Numbered from the stretch's first letter, positions 42,407 to 51,678 are shown. The stretch is DNA of 64,000 nt from an uncultured Sutterella sp. (GCA_905194315.1 CAJJRX010000008.1:11749-75748), one strand, 5' to 3'. Numbers and translations are program-made. The notes: generated from the letters alone by a model not told the origin.

Positions 42407-44917
42407 TCAGCTCAGTCGCGGTGCGGTCTCTTTTTCCACGCCCGTGGCCTGAACGGCGGTAAGCGCAATGCGCGGCACCACACCCGCCTGACCGTGATCC
42501 CCGTCCATAAAGGCTTTGAGTTTCTGAACCATGTCAAGGATGTCCTCACGGGCATCGTTGAGGTAGTGCGACTCACCCTCGTAGTGACCGAGCTGCGGAC
42601 GCATGGCGTTAAGGCACACACCGACCGTGGTGGCATTGTGCAGCAGCGCCGAGAGCATCGGGGTGAGAATTCCCGAGAGACCCCCTGCGAGAAAGCCCGT
42701 ATTGAGCCCCACAGCGTAGCGGACATTCTGTTTGATACGGCGCATCGTCGCCTCGCCGAGATCAAGCGCCACGAGCAGGTTGTGCAGGCTCTCTGTGAGC
42801 ACCACGTCAGCCACCTCCTGGGCGATATCGGTCGAGTCGCGCAGCGTCACACCGACGTCAGCGCAGCTGAGCGCAGGCGAATCGTTAATGCCGTCACCGA
42901 TCATCAGCACGCGCGCGCCGCCCGCCTGCAGGCGCTTGACTTCGCCGGCCTTGTCCTGCGGGAGCACCTGGGCACGGAATTCGGTAATGCCGAGACGGTC
43001 TGCCACCGCCTTTGCCGTGCGCTCATCGTCACCGGTGAGCATCACGACACGCTTGCCGCGCGCCTTGAGCTGGCTGATCACTTCACGGGATTCCTCACGC
43101 AGCGGATCCTCAATGCCGAGCAGACCGATGAGCTCGCCGCCGTGGGCGAGAAAGAGTACCGTCTTGCCCTGATCGAGCAGCCCGTGAATCGCTTCGCGGG
43201 CAAAGCTCACATCCACGCCTTCGTCATCCTCGACAAAGTGACGCGAGCCGAGCACCACCTTCTGGCCGTCAACCTTCGAGCAGATGCCGTGAGCAACGAC
43301 ATACTGCACGGACGTGTCATGGCACTCGTCGTAGTGCTCAAGACCGCGATCATCGGCTGCACGAACCACCGCACGCGACACCGGGTGCGGGAAATGTTCT
43401 TCTAGACAGGCCGAGAGACGCAGCACATCATCCTCGCTCCAGTGCTTCGAGAGCGAAACGACGTCAGAGAGCTTCGGCGTGGCGTTGGTGAGGGTGCCGG
43501 TTTTATCAAACACCACCGTGTCAACCTCGGCGAGCGCTTCAAGGTAGCGGCCGCCCTTGACAACAACACCGCGGGCCGTGCCTTCCTTCATCGCGGAGAG
43601 AATCGCGAGCGGCGTGGCCAGACGCAGCGCGCAGCTGTAGTCCACGAGAAGCACCGAGGCCGTGCGGGTCAGATCCCGCGTGAAGAACCACACCAGAGCG
43701 GCAAGCGCGAAGTTAAAGGGCACGATCGCATCGGCGATCTTAAGTGCCTTGCTCTCGATACTGGCCTTGGCCTGTTCGCTGTCCTCAACAAACTGAATAA
43801 TCTTCGCCAGACGGGTCGCATCACCGATATGCGTCGGACGGATGCCGATTTCACCGTCTTCAACAACGGTACCGGCAAAGACCGAGCCGCCCACCCCGCG
43901 GTGGACCGCCACAGCCTCGCCCGTCATCGTGGCCTGATTGACTTCGGCCACACCGTCGAGCACCACACCGTCGACCGGAATCACGCTGCCGGTACGGACC
44001 ACCACCACATCGTCGGCGGTGAGATCCGAGAGCGCAATCTTCTCGAGCCCCTGCTCGCGGCGCACCCACACCTCGTCGCACTTCACGGAGAGCTGTTCGG
44101 CAAGACTTGCCATGCTCTTTTTGCGGGCATAGTTTTCGAGCATCTCACCCATGCCAAGGAGCAGGATCAGGAGCCCCGCGCTCTTGAAGTCGCGGCGCAG
44201 CAGACAGAGCGCCACCGCGGCCGCATCGAGCACGGCCACATTGAGTCTGCCCTTAAAGAGCTCCCTGATGCCGTCGATGATGATCGGAATGCCGGCGAGC
44301 ACCGTGTTAACGGTGGTGGCAAGCGCAGGCAGGAACGGGTTGACGAGCACATGGCGCGCAAGCGGCCCGAAGTCAAGCTGCGAGTCGGGCAGCTCGAAAT
44401 GCTGCTCGACGAGTTCATGCTTGCCGGCGCTGCCCGCCGCCGGGGCGGCCAGTGCCGGGCGCTGACGCTCCTCAAGACGGAAGCCGAAAAAGCGCAGCAC
44501 CGGATAGAGAATGTTGGTGAGAATCGGCATGTTGCGCACGCCCGAATCGATCGCGTCTCGCACGCCGCCCACCAGACGGTTGTCACGGAAAATTTCAATC
44601 GCCTCATGCTCGCGTGCCGCCTTAAAGGCGCGCAGTGCGGCTTTGTTGCGCTGGGACCCCGCATACTGTGCGCGGGCCGCACGGCGGATCGGCGGATCGG
44701 TTTCAAGGCCAGCCAAGTAGCCTGCCACTTTCGCACGGGCGGCAATCGTGTTGTAGGTCACGATAACACTGCCGGTTCGGGGGTTGACCACCACACCGGT
44801 GACGTCCTCGATGGCGCTGATTTCATCGGCCATCAGAGAGGCTGAAGCAGCCGACAGCGGCGTACGGGTACGCCAGCGCTGACGATTGCCAACTTCATGA
44901 ATTAACTGAAATTTCAT
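42407..44917 (-). CDS. P1B-type metal ATPase without CPC motif
   Basis: 836 residues. The N-terminus is an HMA2-type domain (VTGVVVNPRTGSVIVTYN, about 37-55) without metal-binding cysteines. The catalytic parts are intact: TGEAVAV, DKTGTLT, HPVSRAV and GDGINDSPALS. In the membrane site the usual CPC is replaced by DYSCALRLATP (C429), and the last helices carry HNATTVGVCLNAMRP. The ion is therefore not safely Cu, Zn or Cd. Mycobacterial CtpC-like and iron- or manganese-linked ATPases are possible analogues. The Fur-type box upstream of the operon points to iron or manganese. Confidence 0.85.
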   Translation of the reverse strand: MKFQLIHEVGNRQRWRTRTPLSAASASLMADEISAIEDVTGVVVNPRTGSVIVTYNTIAARAKVAGYLAGLETDPPIRRAARAQYAGSQRNKAALRAFKAAREHEAIEIFRDNRLVGGVRDAIDSGVRNMPILTNILYPVLRFFGFRLEERQRPALAAPAAGSAGKHELVEQHFELPDSQLDFGPLARHVLVNPFLPALATTVNTVLAGIPIIIDGIRELFKGRLNVAVLDAAAVALCLLRRDFKSAGLLILLLGMGEMLENYARKKSMASLAEQLSVKCDEVWVRREQGLEKIALSDLTADDVVVVRTGSVIPVDGVVLDGVAEVNQATMTGEAVAVHRGVGGSVFAGTVVEDGEIGIRPTHIGDATRLAKIIQFVEDSEQAKASIESKALKIADAIVPFNFALAALVWFFTRDLTRTASVLLVDYSCALRLATPLAILSAMKEGTARGVVVKGGRYLEALAEVDTVVFDKTGTLTNATPKLSDVVSLSKHWSEDDVLRLSACLEEHFPHPVSRAVVRAADDRGLEHYDECHDTSVQYVVAHGICSKVDGQKVVLGSRHFVEDDEGVDVSFAREAIHGLLDQGKTVLFLAHGGELIGLLGIEDPLREESREVISQLKARGKRVVMLTGDDERTAKAVADRLGITEFRAQVLPQDKAGEVKRLQAGGARVLMIGDGINDSPALSCADVGVTLRDSTDIAQEVADVVLTESLHNLLVALDLGEATMRRIKQNVRYAVGLNTGFLAGGLSGILTPMLSALLHNATTVGVCLNAMRPQLGHYEGESHYLNDAREDILDMVQKLKAFMDGDHGQAGVVPRIALTAVQATGVEKETAPRLS

Positions 44918-45173
44918 TTGATTTACACATTATTGAAGAAGTCAGCCGTCTCCGGACCGCGCCCGCGCTTCGGGGTAAAGCGCCGTGTGCGCAGCGGTAA
45001 CTGACAGTCTGACTTCTGAGCCCGGTGTGCGCACCCCCGGCTTGGCCTCGGGGGCGTGAACACCATAAGGAATAACTGTTCTTCGGGGTCAGCCGGCCAC
45101 GCGGCCGGCCGCATCAGAGCTTTGTGTGACAGCACTCACCGTCAGAAACAGTGCACGGGCGTCAGGCAGCGCC

Positions 45174-45473
45174 TCAGGCGGCCTGTTCCTTCGTGCAGGC
45201 GGCACATTCTTCAGCCTTGGCCTCAGCCCTGGCTTCCGCCTTGACCTTCTTTTCCTGGCTCTTCAACTGGGCTTCGGCCACAGCGTCAGCAATATCCTCT
45301 TTGCAGCTTTCCACCACGCCCATGGCTTTGTCCTTGAGGTCAATGCCGCTTGCGAGCAGATCGGTGGCGAGAGGCTTGAGTTCAAGCTTGCCGCGCGTGA
45401 CGGCAACGGCGCCGAGTGCGCCGACCACAAGACCGCCGAGGAAGAAGAGGCCGTACTTGGTTGTTTCGTTCAT
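45174..45473 (-). CDS. Small membrane-anchored protein linked to the CPC-less ATPase (DUF1490/DUF6110-like)
   Basis: 99 residues with one N-terminal helix containing GLFFLGGLVVGALGAVAV (about 8-25), then a long charged helix rich in Lys, Glu and Ala. It ends in a cysteine pair (EECAACTKE, about 88-96) suited to metal binding. Small GxxxG-helix proteins of the DUF1490/DUF6110 kind are often encoded next to such ATPases; the match is by pattern only. It is the first gene after the Fur-type box and is 256 bases upstream of the ATPase gene. Confidence 0.68.
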   Translation of the reverse strand: MNETTKYGLFFLGGLVVGALGAVAVTRGKLELKPLATDLLASGIDLKDKAMGVVESCKEDIADAVAEAQLKSQEKKVKAEARAEAKAEECAACTKEQAA

Positions 45474-45730
45474 GATGCAGTATCTCCAGCGTTGTTAAGC
45501 AGAAAAACAACTTTTAGGTTGTCAGTAAATTCAGTGACATAAGCGCCTGTGCAGCGGACAGCGCTGACTGAGCAAACGCCCTGCCTGATGGTGTTAGCAC
45601 ACACAAAAAGCTGTCTGCACAAAGCACTATTTGTTATGAGTGAATTTTACTTTCACTGACGCCGGAAAACAACAGACCATTTGGTTTAATAATCTACGAT
45701 TTGGAGGTAGTATCGGGTACTACTTTTTAA

Positions 45731-45745
45731 TGAGAATGATTCTCA
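45731..45745. promoter_or_regulatory. Fur-type box upstream of the ATPase operon
   Basis: TGAGAAT-G-ATTCTCA is a perfect 7-1-7 inverted repeat and differs from the classic Fur core TGATAATnATTATCA at only one base per arm. It lies 258 bases before the small anchored protein gene, on whose strand the next genes run. The gene on the other side ends here, so the box should act on the ATPase operon. A Mn-responsive Fur homologue (Mur) could bind the same site. Confidence 0.75.
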
Positions 45746-45767
45746 CTTATCCGGACTCGCAAACCAC

Positions 45768-46307
45768 CTATTCTCTCTCTGCGGCAACGGCTTTCACCGG
45801 CACACTGTGTGCGGGTGCACTGCTCTGCGGGGCACTTTCGGGCGCGGGCGCCGGTACGCGCGAGCGACCCTGACGCGAACGGGCGATGACGAGCTGCACA
45901 TACTGACTCACCATGTCAAAGGTGATGCCCGTTGTGGCGCTCGCTGTTCCGCGGGCGCTGTAGATGGGGATCCCGTTTTCAAAGGTGTGGAAGGTGACGC
46001 TTTTGAGATGTTTGCCTTCAAACTCGACCTCGTAGGTGATCGTGTAGGAGCACACCTGAGGCCCCGCGCCGGCGGGCAGCGGCACATAGTGCGCGCCGAC
46101 GGCGGCAATGCCGTCCTGAATCGCCTCAATGAGAATGTCGGTTTTCACCGCCGGATTCTCCAGCACACAGACCTGATCAAAATTCACCCTGCGCTGGAGT
46201 GCATCACGCGGAATATGATAGGGCCCGGGCGGCAGCGGTCTGGTGGCGCAGCCGGCAAGCAGCACAAGGCTCGTGAGAAGAGCAGCGCGAAAGAGCGGGT
46301 TTTGCAT
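45768..46307 (-). CDS. Hypothetical outer-membrane or periplasmic lipoprotein
   Basis: 179 residues with a lipoprotein signal ending VLLAGC (Cys about 20). The mature domain has two cysteines (QVCVLEN and QVCSYTI) and alternating strands (YEVEFEGKHLKSVTFHTF). The tail after about 145 is Pro/Ala/Ser-rich and probably disordered. The first mature residues (ATRPLPPGPYHIPRD) resemble those of other small proteobacterial lipoproteins, but no function is known to me. It diverges from the FixJ-like regulator gene. Confidence 0.7.
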   Translation of the reverse strand: MQNPLFRAALLTSLVLLAGCATRPLPPGPYHIPRDALQRRVNFDQVCVLENPAVKTDILIEAIQDGIAAVGAHYVPLPAGAGPQVCSYTITYEVEFEGKHLKSVTFHTFENGIPIYSARGTASATTGITFDMVSQYVQLVIARSRQGRSRVPAPAPESAPQSSAPAHSVPVKAVAAERE

Positions 46308-46501
46308 GCGTGGGCCTCTGTCGGGATAGCGAATATAAATAAGGGTCGGAGCGCTCGGTTGAGACTTCCGTCAGCTCTTAACTTTAGGCGTTTTCTTCTC
46401 CGCCGTCCTCTGCTTTGTTGCATCGGCGCGACAGCCGCAGGCGGAAATTTGACGATATCCGCTGCTTTTGCTTTTTATGCTGACGGAAAAAGTGTACACT
46501 A

Positions 46502-46520
46502 GGTAAGGTTAAACCCTACC
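46502..46520. promoter_or_regulatory. Dyad in front of the FixJ-like regulator gene
   Basis: GGTAAGGTT-A-AACCCTACC is a 9-1-9 inverted repeat with one mismatch, ending 41 bases before the regulator start. It may be an autoregulatory operator. Confidence 0.45.
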
Positions 46521-46561
46521 AATCAACCTCTGACGCGTTACTCTACCGGAGTGCTCAAGAA

Positions 46562-47206
46562 ATGCTCAACAAGTATAGCCAGAACGAAGCCCTGCAGAAC
46601 AGTCCTGTCATCCGCATCATTGACGACGATGATGCGATGCGCAAATCCTGGGCTTTTTTAATTGAAGACGAAGGCTGGGAAGTGGTGACGTACTCCGATG
46701 CCCTCACCTTTCTCTCCTCCAACGACTTCATCCGTCCGGGCTGCCTGCTCCTTGACGTGCGCATGCCACACATGTCCGGGCTCGAACTGCAGACGAAGCT
46801 GCGTGAAGTCGGCTGCGATCTGCCGATCATCTTTGTCTCCGGCCACGGGGATATCGATATGGCTGTGAACACTCTCAAAGCCGGTGTCATCGACTTCCTG
46901 CAGAAGCCCGTCGATGACCAGCGCCTGCTCGACACGATTGAGAACGCCGTCGCGAAGAACCTCTCCGAGCGCCGCAACTTTGCCGAAGTCTCCGACTTCA
47001 AGAGCCGCTTCGAGCAGCTCACGCAGCGCGAACGTGAAGTGATCCGCATGGTTGCCCGCGGCTACGCCAACAAGGAAGTGGCCCGCGAATTCGGCATCTC
47101 TGAAAAAACCGTCCAGGTTCACCGTGGTGCCGCCTACCGCAAACTCGACCTGCACAACGCTGCGGAAATCGCGCGTCTGCTGATGAAGTCCGGCGATTTC
47201 GTCTAA
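46562..47206 (+). CDS. FixJ/TtrR-family response regulator
   Basis: 214 residues. The receiver domain carries the acidic pocket (IIDDDDAMR, about 19-27), phosphorylated D65 in LLLDVRMPHMSGLE, and K116 or nearby in LQKPVDDQ. The LuxR-type helix-turn-helix begins at LTQREREVIRMVARGYANKEVA (about 160). FixJ relatives control respiratory genes (TtrR tetrathionate, FixJ oxygen). No partner kinase gene is adjacent, so it is an orphan regulator here. A terminator follows directly. Confidence 0.9.
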   Translation: MLNKYSQNEALQNSPVIRIIDDDDAMRKSWAFLIEDEGWEVVTYSDALTFLSSNDFIRPGCLLLDVRMPHMSGLELQTKLREVGCDLPIIFVSGHGDIDMAVNTLKAGVIDFLQKPVDDQRLLDTIENAVAKNLSERRNFAEVSDFKSRFEQLTQREREVIRMVARGYANKEVAREFGISEKTVQVHRGAAYRKLDLHNAAEIARLLMKSGDFV

Positions 47207-47236
47207 GCGGCAGTCGTTTTAGCGATCAGTCTCCCG

Positions 47237-47269
47237 AAGGGGATACCTCAGATGGTATCCCCTTTTTTT
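47237..47269 (+). terminator. Terminator of the FixJ-like regulator gene
   Basis: AAGGGGATACC (47237-47247) pairs with GGTATCCCCTT (47254-47264), followed by a run of T. Confidence 0.93.
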
Positions 47270-47435
47270 GGTATTTTCAGTTTAATCTAAACCTTTCGTC
47301 AGTTTGGTTTCTTTCAGGATACCACTAGTGGAAAACCGCATAGTCTTGGGGTTTTTCGGACCGTCTTACGAAAAAACATATTTTCTTATACCCCTATTTT
47401 GCGTTACATTAATTTCTAAGTGGAATGTCTTATGC

Positions 47436-47464
47436 TTGACATTTGATGCCACGGGGTCTATTAT
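47436..47464 (+). promoter_or_regulatory. Near-consensus sigma-70 promoter of the speF operon
   Basis: TTGACA (47436-47441) and TATTAT (47459-47464) are 17 bases apart. It lies in AT-rich DNA (about 47270-47580, otherwise without a gene) some 130 bases before the leader peptide, so the leader RNA begins near 47471. Such strength suggests control after initiation rather than by an activator. Confidence 0.8.
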
Positions 47465-47595
47465 TTCCACAGTACAGAAGAGCTGGAAAAGATTTATTTC
47501 AGCCCGTACACGGAACGAAATTAAATAAAGAACCAATCCGTTCCAGATAAAAAAAGGCATTTCCTACAGTCACTGTGTAGGGGAGGTTTTTAATC

Positions 47596-47700
47596 ATGGC
47601 AGTCAACAATATAGGATTAAGACGTACCCGTCATCTTATGTGCTTCTGCAAACGCAGTTGCTTTAACTACAACCTCTTCGCCCCCGCATCGCTTTCCTAA
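47596..47700 (+). CDS. speFL: SpeFL-like ornithine-sensing leader peptide
   Basis: A 34-codon frame with a strong GGGAGG site nine bases upstream, lying between the speF promoter and speF. The product contains RRTRHLMCFCKRSCF (residues 9-23) and F28. Compared with my recollection of E. coli SpeFL, which also has 34 residues, R-R-T-x-H-x-M-x-F-x-x-R-x-x-F is kept without gaps and F28 matches F31. In E. coli this nascent peptide traps ornithine in the ribosome tunnel, and the stall prevents Rho termination before speF. The ending here (APASLS) differs from the E. coli ending NAR, so the stall site may differ. It is too short for ordinary gene finding. Confidence 0.8.
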   Translation: MAVNNIGLRRTRHLMCFCKRSCFNYNLFAPASLS

Positions 47701-48067
47701 GCTGGATGGGGATGTACAGACTCGTCTGAACATCTGTCATTCAGCCGTCTAGAAGGGCTCCGGGGCCGCATCCTCGCGCGCTTACGGCTCTTCCTCTCCC
47801 GCTTCCGTTACAGAACAGTCTGAGCCTCGTAAGGTCCGATCTGATGCCTGACATCGGGTCACTGCACGCGCCGGTATCGTGCCGCACGCGCACAGTGAAT
47901 AATCCCGTTATTTGGCCTCATTTCCCTTTCGGGTTTAAATGTCCGTTTTCTGCAACCCTAGCTAATTTAATTTGATTTTTAAACAATGGCCTAAATGTAT
48001 TTAAATAAAGGCCAGGATAATATTCGCCCTGAATTTCGGGACGGACATATTAGATGAGGTAAAACCA
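47701..48067 (+). promoter_or_regulatory. speF leader RNA downstream of the leader peptide
   Basis: This stretch carries no gene. Ten bases after the leader stop, GATGTACAGAC (47711-47721) pairs with GTCTGAACATC (47724-47734) with one mismatch. A pyrimidine-rich, G-poor stretch follows at about 47775-47820 (CATCCTCGCGCGCTTACGGC and beyond), which looks like a Rho-loading site. The last 100 bases before speF are AT-rich. This matches the logic of leader-controlled Rho termination known for E. coli speF. Confidence 0.6.
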
Positions 48068-50251
48068 ATGAGAAAACTCAATATCGCCGCTACGCCTTGT
48101 GCCCGTGGTGCATTCTGCAGCACGCGCAAAGTTGTGGATCTTGATGGTGCGGATCTGACTGAAGTCTCCGCTGTTGTGATGACCGCATCCGAGGCCGTTA
48201 ACGGCAAGCTTGAGCAGGTGAAGAAGTCCGCCTTCGGCATTCCCGTGATCGTCAAGAACGACATGGAAACGCTCCCGACCGAACTCTTCAAGGAAGTTGT
48301 CTCCGTCATCGACGACAAGGCCACCGACGCCGGTCTGTACGGCCGTCAGGTTGACGCTGCCGCCCAGAAGTATGAAGACAGCATCCTGCCGCCGTTCTTC
48401 GGCAGCCTTGAAAAGTATGTCGAACAGGGTTATGCCCAGTTTGACTGCCCGGGCCATCAGGGCGGTGCCTTCTACCGCCGTCACCCCGCCGGCCGCGAAT
48501 TCACGCAGTTCTTTGGTGAAAACGTTTTCCGCGCCGACCTCTGCAACGCCGACGTGAGCATGGGTGACCTTCTGATTCACGAAGGTGCGCCTTGCGCCGC
48601 CCAGCAGGAAGCTGCCCGCATTTACAACGCCGACAAGACGTACTTCGTTCTCAACGGCACGTCTTCCGCCAACAAGGTTGTGCTCAACGCCCTGCTCGCC
48701 CCGGGCGACCTGGTGCTCTTTGACCGCAACAACCACAAGTCCAACCACCACGGTGCCCTGCTTCAGGCCGGTGCCACCCCGGTGTACCTTGAAACCGCCC
48801 GTAACGGCTACGGCTTCATCGGCGGTATCGATGATCACTGCTTCGATGAAAAGTACCTGCGTGACCTCGTTCGCGAAGTCTGCCCGGAAAAGGCTGACGC
48901 AAAGCGTCCGTTCCGCCTCTTCATCATCCAGCTCGGCACCTATGACGGCACGATCTACAATGCCCGCCAGGTTGTCGACCGCATCGGTCATCTGTGCGAC
49001 TACATCCTCTTTGACTCCGCCTGGGTCGGCTATGAACAGTTCATCCCGATGATGAAAGACTGCTCGCCGCTGCTCCTTGATCTCGGACCTGAAGATCCGG
49101 GCATCATCGTGACGCAGTCCGTGCACAAGCAGCAGGCCGGTTTCTCCCAGACCTCGCAGATTCACAAGAAGGACTCCCACATCAAGGGTCAGAAGCGCTA
49201 CTGCCCGCACAAGCGCATGAACAACGCGTTCATGATGCACGCTTCCACCTCGCCTTTCTACCCGCTCTTTGCCGCACTTGACGTCAACGCCAAGATGCAC
49301 GAAGGCGAAGCAGGCCGCCGTCTCTGGGACGACTGCGTGCGTGTGACGATTGATGCCCGCAAGAAGCTGCTCGCCTCCTGCAAGTACATCAAGCCCTTCA
49401 TTCCGCCGATGGTTGACGGCAAGCCCTGGGCTTCCTACAGCACCGACGTTATCGCCAACGATCTGCGCTTCTTCGCTTTCGAACCCGGTGCCAAGTGGCA
49501 CAACTTCGAAGGCTACGGCGATCACCAGTACTTCGTTGACCCGTGCAAGTTCCTGCTGACGACCCCGGGTATTAACGTTGACACGGGCGCTTATGACGAC
49601 TTCGGCGTTCCCGCCACGATTCTCGCCAACTTCCTGCGTGAAAACGGCGTGGTTCCCGAAAAGTGCGACCTGAACTCGATCCTGTTCCTGATGACGCCTG
49701 CTGAAGACGCCGCCAAGATGGATCACCTGATCGCTCAGATCAACCGCTTCGAAGCGTACCTTGATGCCGACGCACCGCTCTCTGAAGTGCTCCCGAGCAT
49801 CTACTACGCCAACGAAGAACGCTACAAGGGTTACACGATCCGCCAGCTCTGCCAGGAAATGCATGACTTCTACAAGAGCCTGAACGTCAAGCAGCTGCAG
49901 AAGGAAATGTTCCGCAAGGCCCACTTCCCGGATCGCGCGCTTGAACCGCAGGCTGCCCACTTCGAATTCATCCGCGGCAACGTTGAACTTGTTGCGCTTG
50001 AAAACGCCGCCGGCCGTATCGCTACGGAAGGTGCTCTGCCCTACCCGCCGGGAGTTCTCTGCGTGGTGCCGGGCGAAGTCTGGGGCAAGTCTGTGCTCAA
50101 GTACTTCCTCGCTCTGGAAGAAGGTATCAACCGCTTCCCGGGCTTCGCTCCTGAACTTCAGGGCGTGTACATCAACAAGGATGCTGACGGCCGCAAGCGC
50201 GCCTACGGCTACGTTCTCACGAAGGAACGTGCCGCTGAGCTCGGCTGCTAA
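48068..50251 (+). CDS. speF: Inducible ornithine decarboxylase SpeF
   Basis: 727 residues, close to E. coli SpeF in length and very similar along the whole protein (recalled by eye). It has an N-terminal wing domain, then the PLP domain with FDCPGHQGG and the cofactor lysine K354 in TQSVHKQQAGFSQTSQIH. The C-terminal domain has ALPYPPGVLCVVPGE. It converts ornithine to putrescine and CO2, consuming a proton. GAGG precedes the ATG. It is controlled by the leader at 47596 and followed by potE, as in enterobacteria. Confidence 0.95.
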   Translation: MRKLNIAATPCARGAFCSTRKVVDLDGADLTEVSAVVMTASEAVNGKLEQVKKSAFGIPVIVKNDMETLPTELFKEVVSVIDDKATDAGLYGRQVDAAAQKYEDSILPPFFGSLEKYVEQGYAQFDCPGHQGGAFYRRHPAGREFTQFFGENVFRADLCNADVSMGDLLIHEGAPCAAQQEAARIYNADKTYFVLNGTSSANKVVLNALLAPGDLVLFDRNNHKSNHHGALLQAGATPVYLETARNGYGFIGGIDDHCFDEKYLRDLVREVCPEKADAKRPFRLFIIQLGTYDGTIYNARQVVDRIGHLCDYILFDSAWVGYEQFIPMMKDCSPLLLDLGPEDPGIIVTQSVHKQQAGFSQTSQIHKKDSHIKGQKRYCPHKRMNNAFMMHASTSPFYPLFAALDVNAKMHEGEAGRRLWDDCVRVTIDARKKLLASCKYIKPFIPPMVDGKPWASYSTDVIANDLRFFAFEPGAKWHNFEGYGDHQYFVDPCKFLLTTPGINVDTGAYDDFGVPATILANFLRENGVVPEKCDLNSILFLMTPAEDAAKMDHLIAQINRFEAYLDADAPLSEVLPSIYYANEERYKGYTIRQLCQEMHDFYKSLNVKQLQKEMFRKAHFPDRALEPQAAHFEFIRGNVELVALENAAGRIATEGALPYPPGVLCVVPGEVWGKSVLKYFLALEEGINRFPGFAPELQGVYINKDADGRKRAYGYVLTKERAAELGC

Positions 50252-50355
50252 TCTGCTCAGCAGTTAAAAACTCATAACCCGCGGACATCTACAGCTCATC
50301 TCTCCCGGATGCCCGCGGCGTTATGCCCCGTTCAAACCGATGGAAAACCTATCCT

Positions 50356-51678
50356 ATGTCTACGAACAACAGCAAAATGAGCGTCTACCAGCTGACGCTT
50401 CTTACGGCCATCAACATGATGGGCTCCGGCATCATCATGCTCCCGACCAAACTCGCTGAAGTCGGTACCTTCTCCGTGATCTCCTGGCTGGTGACGGCCA
50501 CCGGATCCACCGCTCTTGCGTATGCGTTTGCCAAATGCGGCATGCTCTCACGCAATCACGGCGGTATGGGCGGCTACTCCCAGTACGCTTTCGGCAAGTC
50601 CGGCTACTTCCTTGCGGGCTACACCTACGCCGTTTCGCTTCTGATTGCCAATATCGCTATCGCCATTTCCGCCGTGGGTTACGCCGTTGCATTCCTCGGC
50701 CTCGATCTCTCGCCGGTTGCCACCTGCGGCGCCACGATCTTCACGCTGTGGCTGTGCACGGTGCTCAACTTCAAGGGCGCCAAGATCACCGGTATGATTT
50801 CCTCCTTCACCTGCTGGGGTGTGATTCTCCCTGTGGGTCTGCTCTCCGTGTTCGGCTGGTTCTGGTTCTCGCCTGATCTCTATATCAGAAGCTGGAATCC
50901 GAACAACATCCCGACGTTTGACGCCATCAGCGCCTCCATCTCCATGACCCTGTGGGCTTTCCTCGGTCTGGAAAGTGCCTGCGCCAACGCTGACGCCGTG
51001 GACAATCCTGAAAAGAACGTGCCGAAGGCTGTTATGTGGGCCACGATCGGTGTCGCCATCATCTACATTGTCTCGACCAACATCGCTGCCGGTATTGTTG
51101 AAAACGCCGACCTCGTGAAGTCCACCGCCCCGTTCGGTCTGGTGTTCTCCAAGATGTTCAACGGCACCGCCGGTCAGATCGTTATGGGTCTGATGGTTCT
51201 CTCCTGCGCCGGCTCCCTGCTCTCCTGGCAGTTCACGATTGCCAACGTGTTCAAGGCTGTGTCTGACGAAGGTTACTTCCCGAAGGTCTTCTCCAAGCTC
51301 ACGAAGGACAATGCGCCTGTGGCTGGTATGATCGTGATCACGATCCTGCAGACCCTCATGAGCCTGATGACGATCAGCCCCTCGCTCTACAAGCAGTTCA
51401 ACAAGCTCGTTGACCTTGCTGTGGTGACGAACGTGATGCCCTACATCCTCTCCATGGCCGCCGTCTTCGTGATGGTCAAGGTTGAAAAGGTTGCTCAGGG
51501 TCAGGCCAGCATGATCAAGCTTGCCGCCTTCATCGGCTCGGTCTACAGCTTCTACGCTCTGTATGCCGCCGGCTTTGAAGCCATGCTCTGGGGCTCCATC
51601 GTGACCTTCATCGGCTGGACGATCTTCGGTATCGCCCAGGGCTCGATGACCAAAGAAGGTGAACAGCCCAGTCTCTGA
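50356..51678 (+). CDS. potE: Putrescine/ornithine antiporter PotE
   Basis: 440 residues from the ATG at 50356, which gives the family start MSTNNSKMSVYQLTLLTAIN; an ATG eleven codons upstream is unlikely. It has twelve membrane helices, the substrate motif NMMGSGIIMLPTKLAEVGT in helix 1, and the WAFLGLESACAN stretch in helix 6. Exchange of external ornithine for putrescine, together with SpeF, gives acid resistance and a small energy gain. A 104-base gap after speF has no terminator, so the two are one operon. Confidence 0.94.
   Translation: MSTNNSKMSVYQLTLLTAINMMGSGIIMLPTKLAEVGTFSVISWLVTATGSTALAYAFAKCGMLSRNHGGMGGYSQYAFGKSGYFLAGYTYAVSLLIANIAIAISAVGYAVAFLGLDLSPVATCGATIFTLWLCTVLNFKGAKITGMISSFTCWGVILPVGLLSVFGWFWFSPDLYIRSWNPNNIPTFDAISASISMTLWAFLGLESACANADAVDNPEKNVPKAVMWATIGVAIIYIVSTNIAAGIVENADLVKSTAPFGLVFSKMFNGTAGQIVMGLMVLSCAGSLLSWQFTIANVFKAVSDEGYFPKVFSKLTKDNAPVAGMIVITILQTLMSLMTISPSLYKQFNKLVDLAVVTNVMPYILSMAAVFVMVKVEKVAQGQASMIKLAAFIGSVYSFYALYAAGFEAMLWGSIVTFIGWTIFGIAQGSMTKEGEQPSL

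Noticed and set aside
45640..45873. 77-codon plus-strand frame over the Fur-type box
   Set aside because: Overlaps the end of the lipoprotein gene and a regulatory box, lacks a ribosome-binding site and domain.
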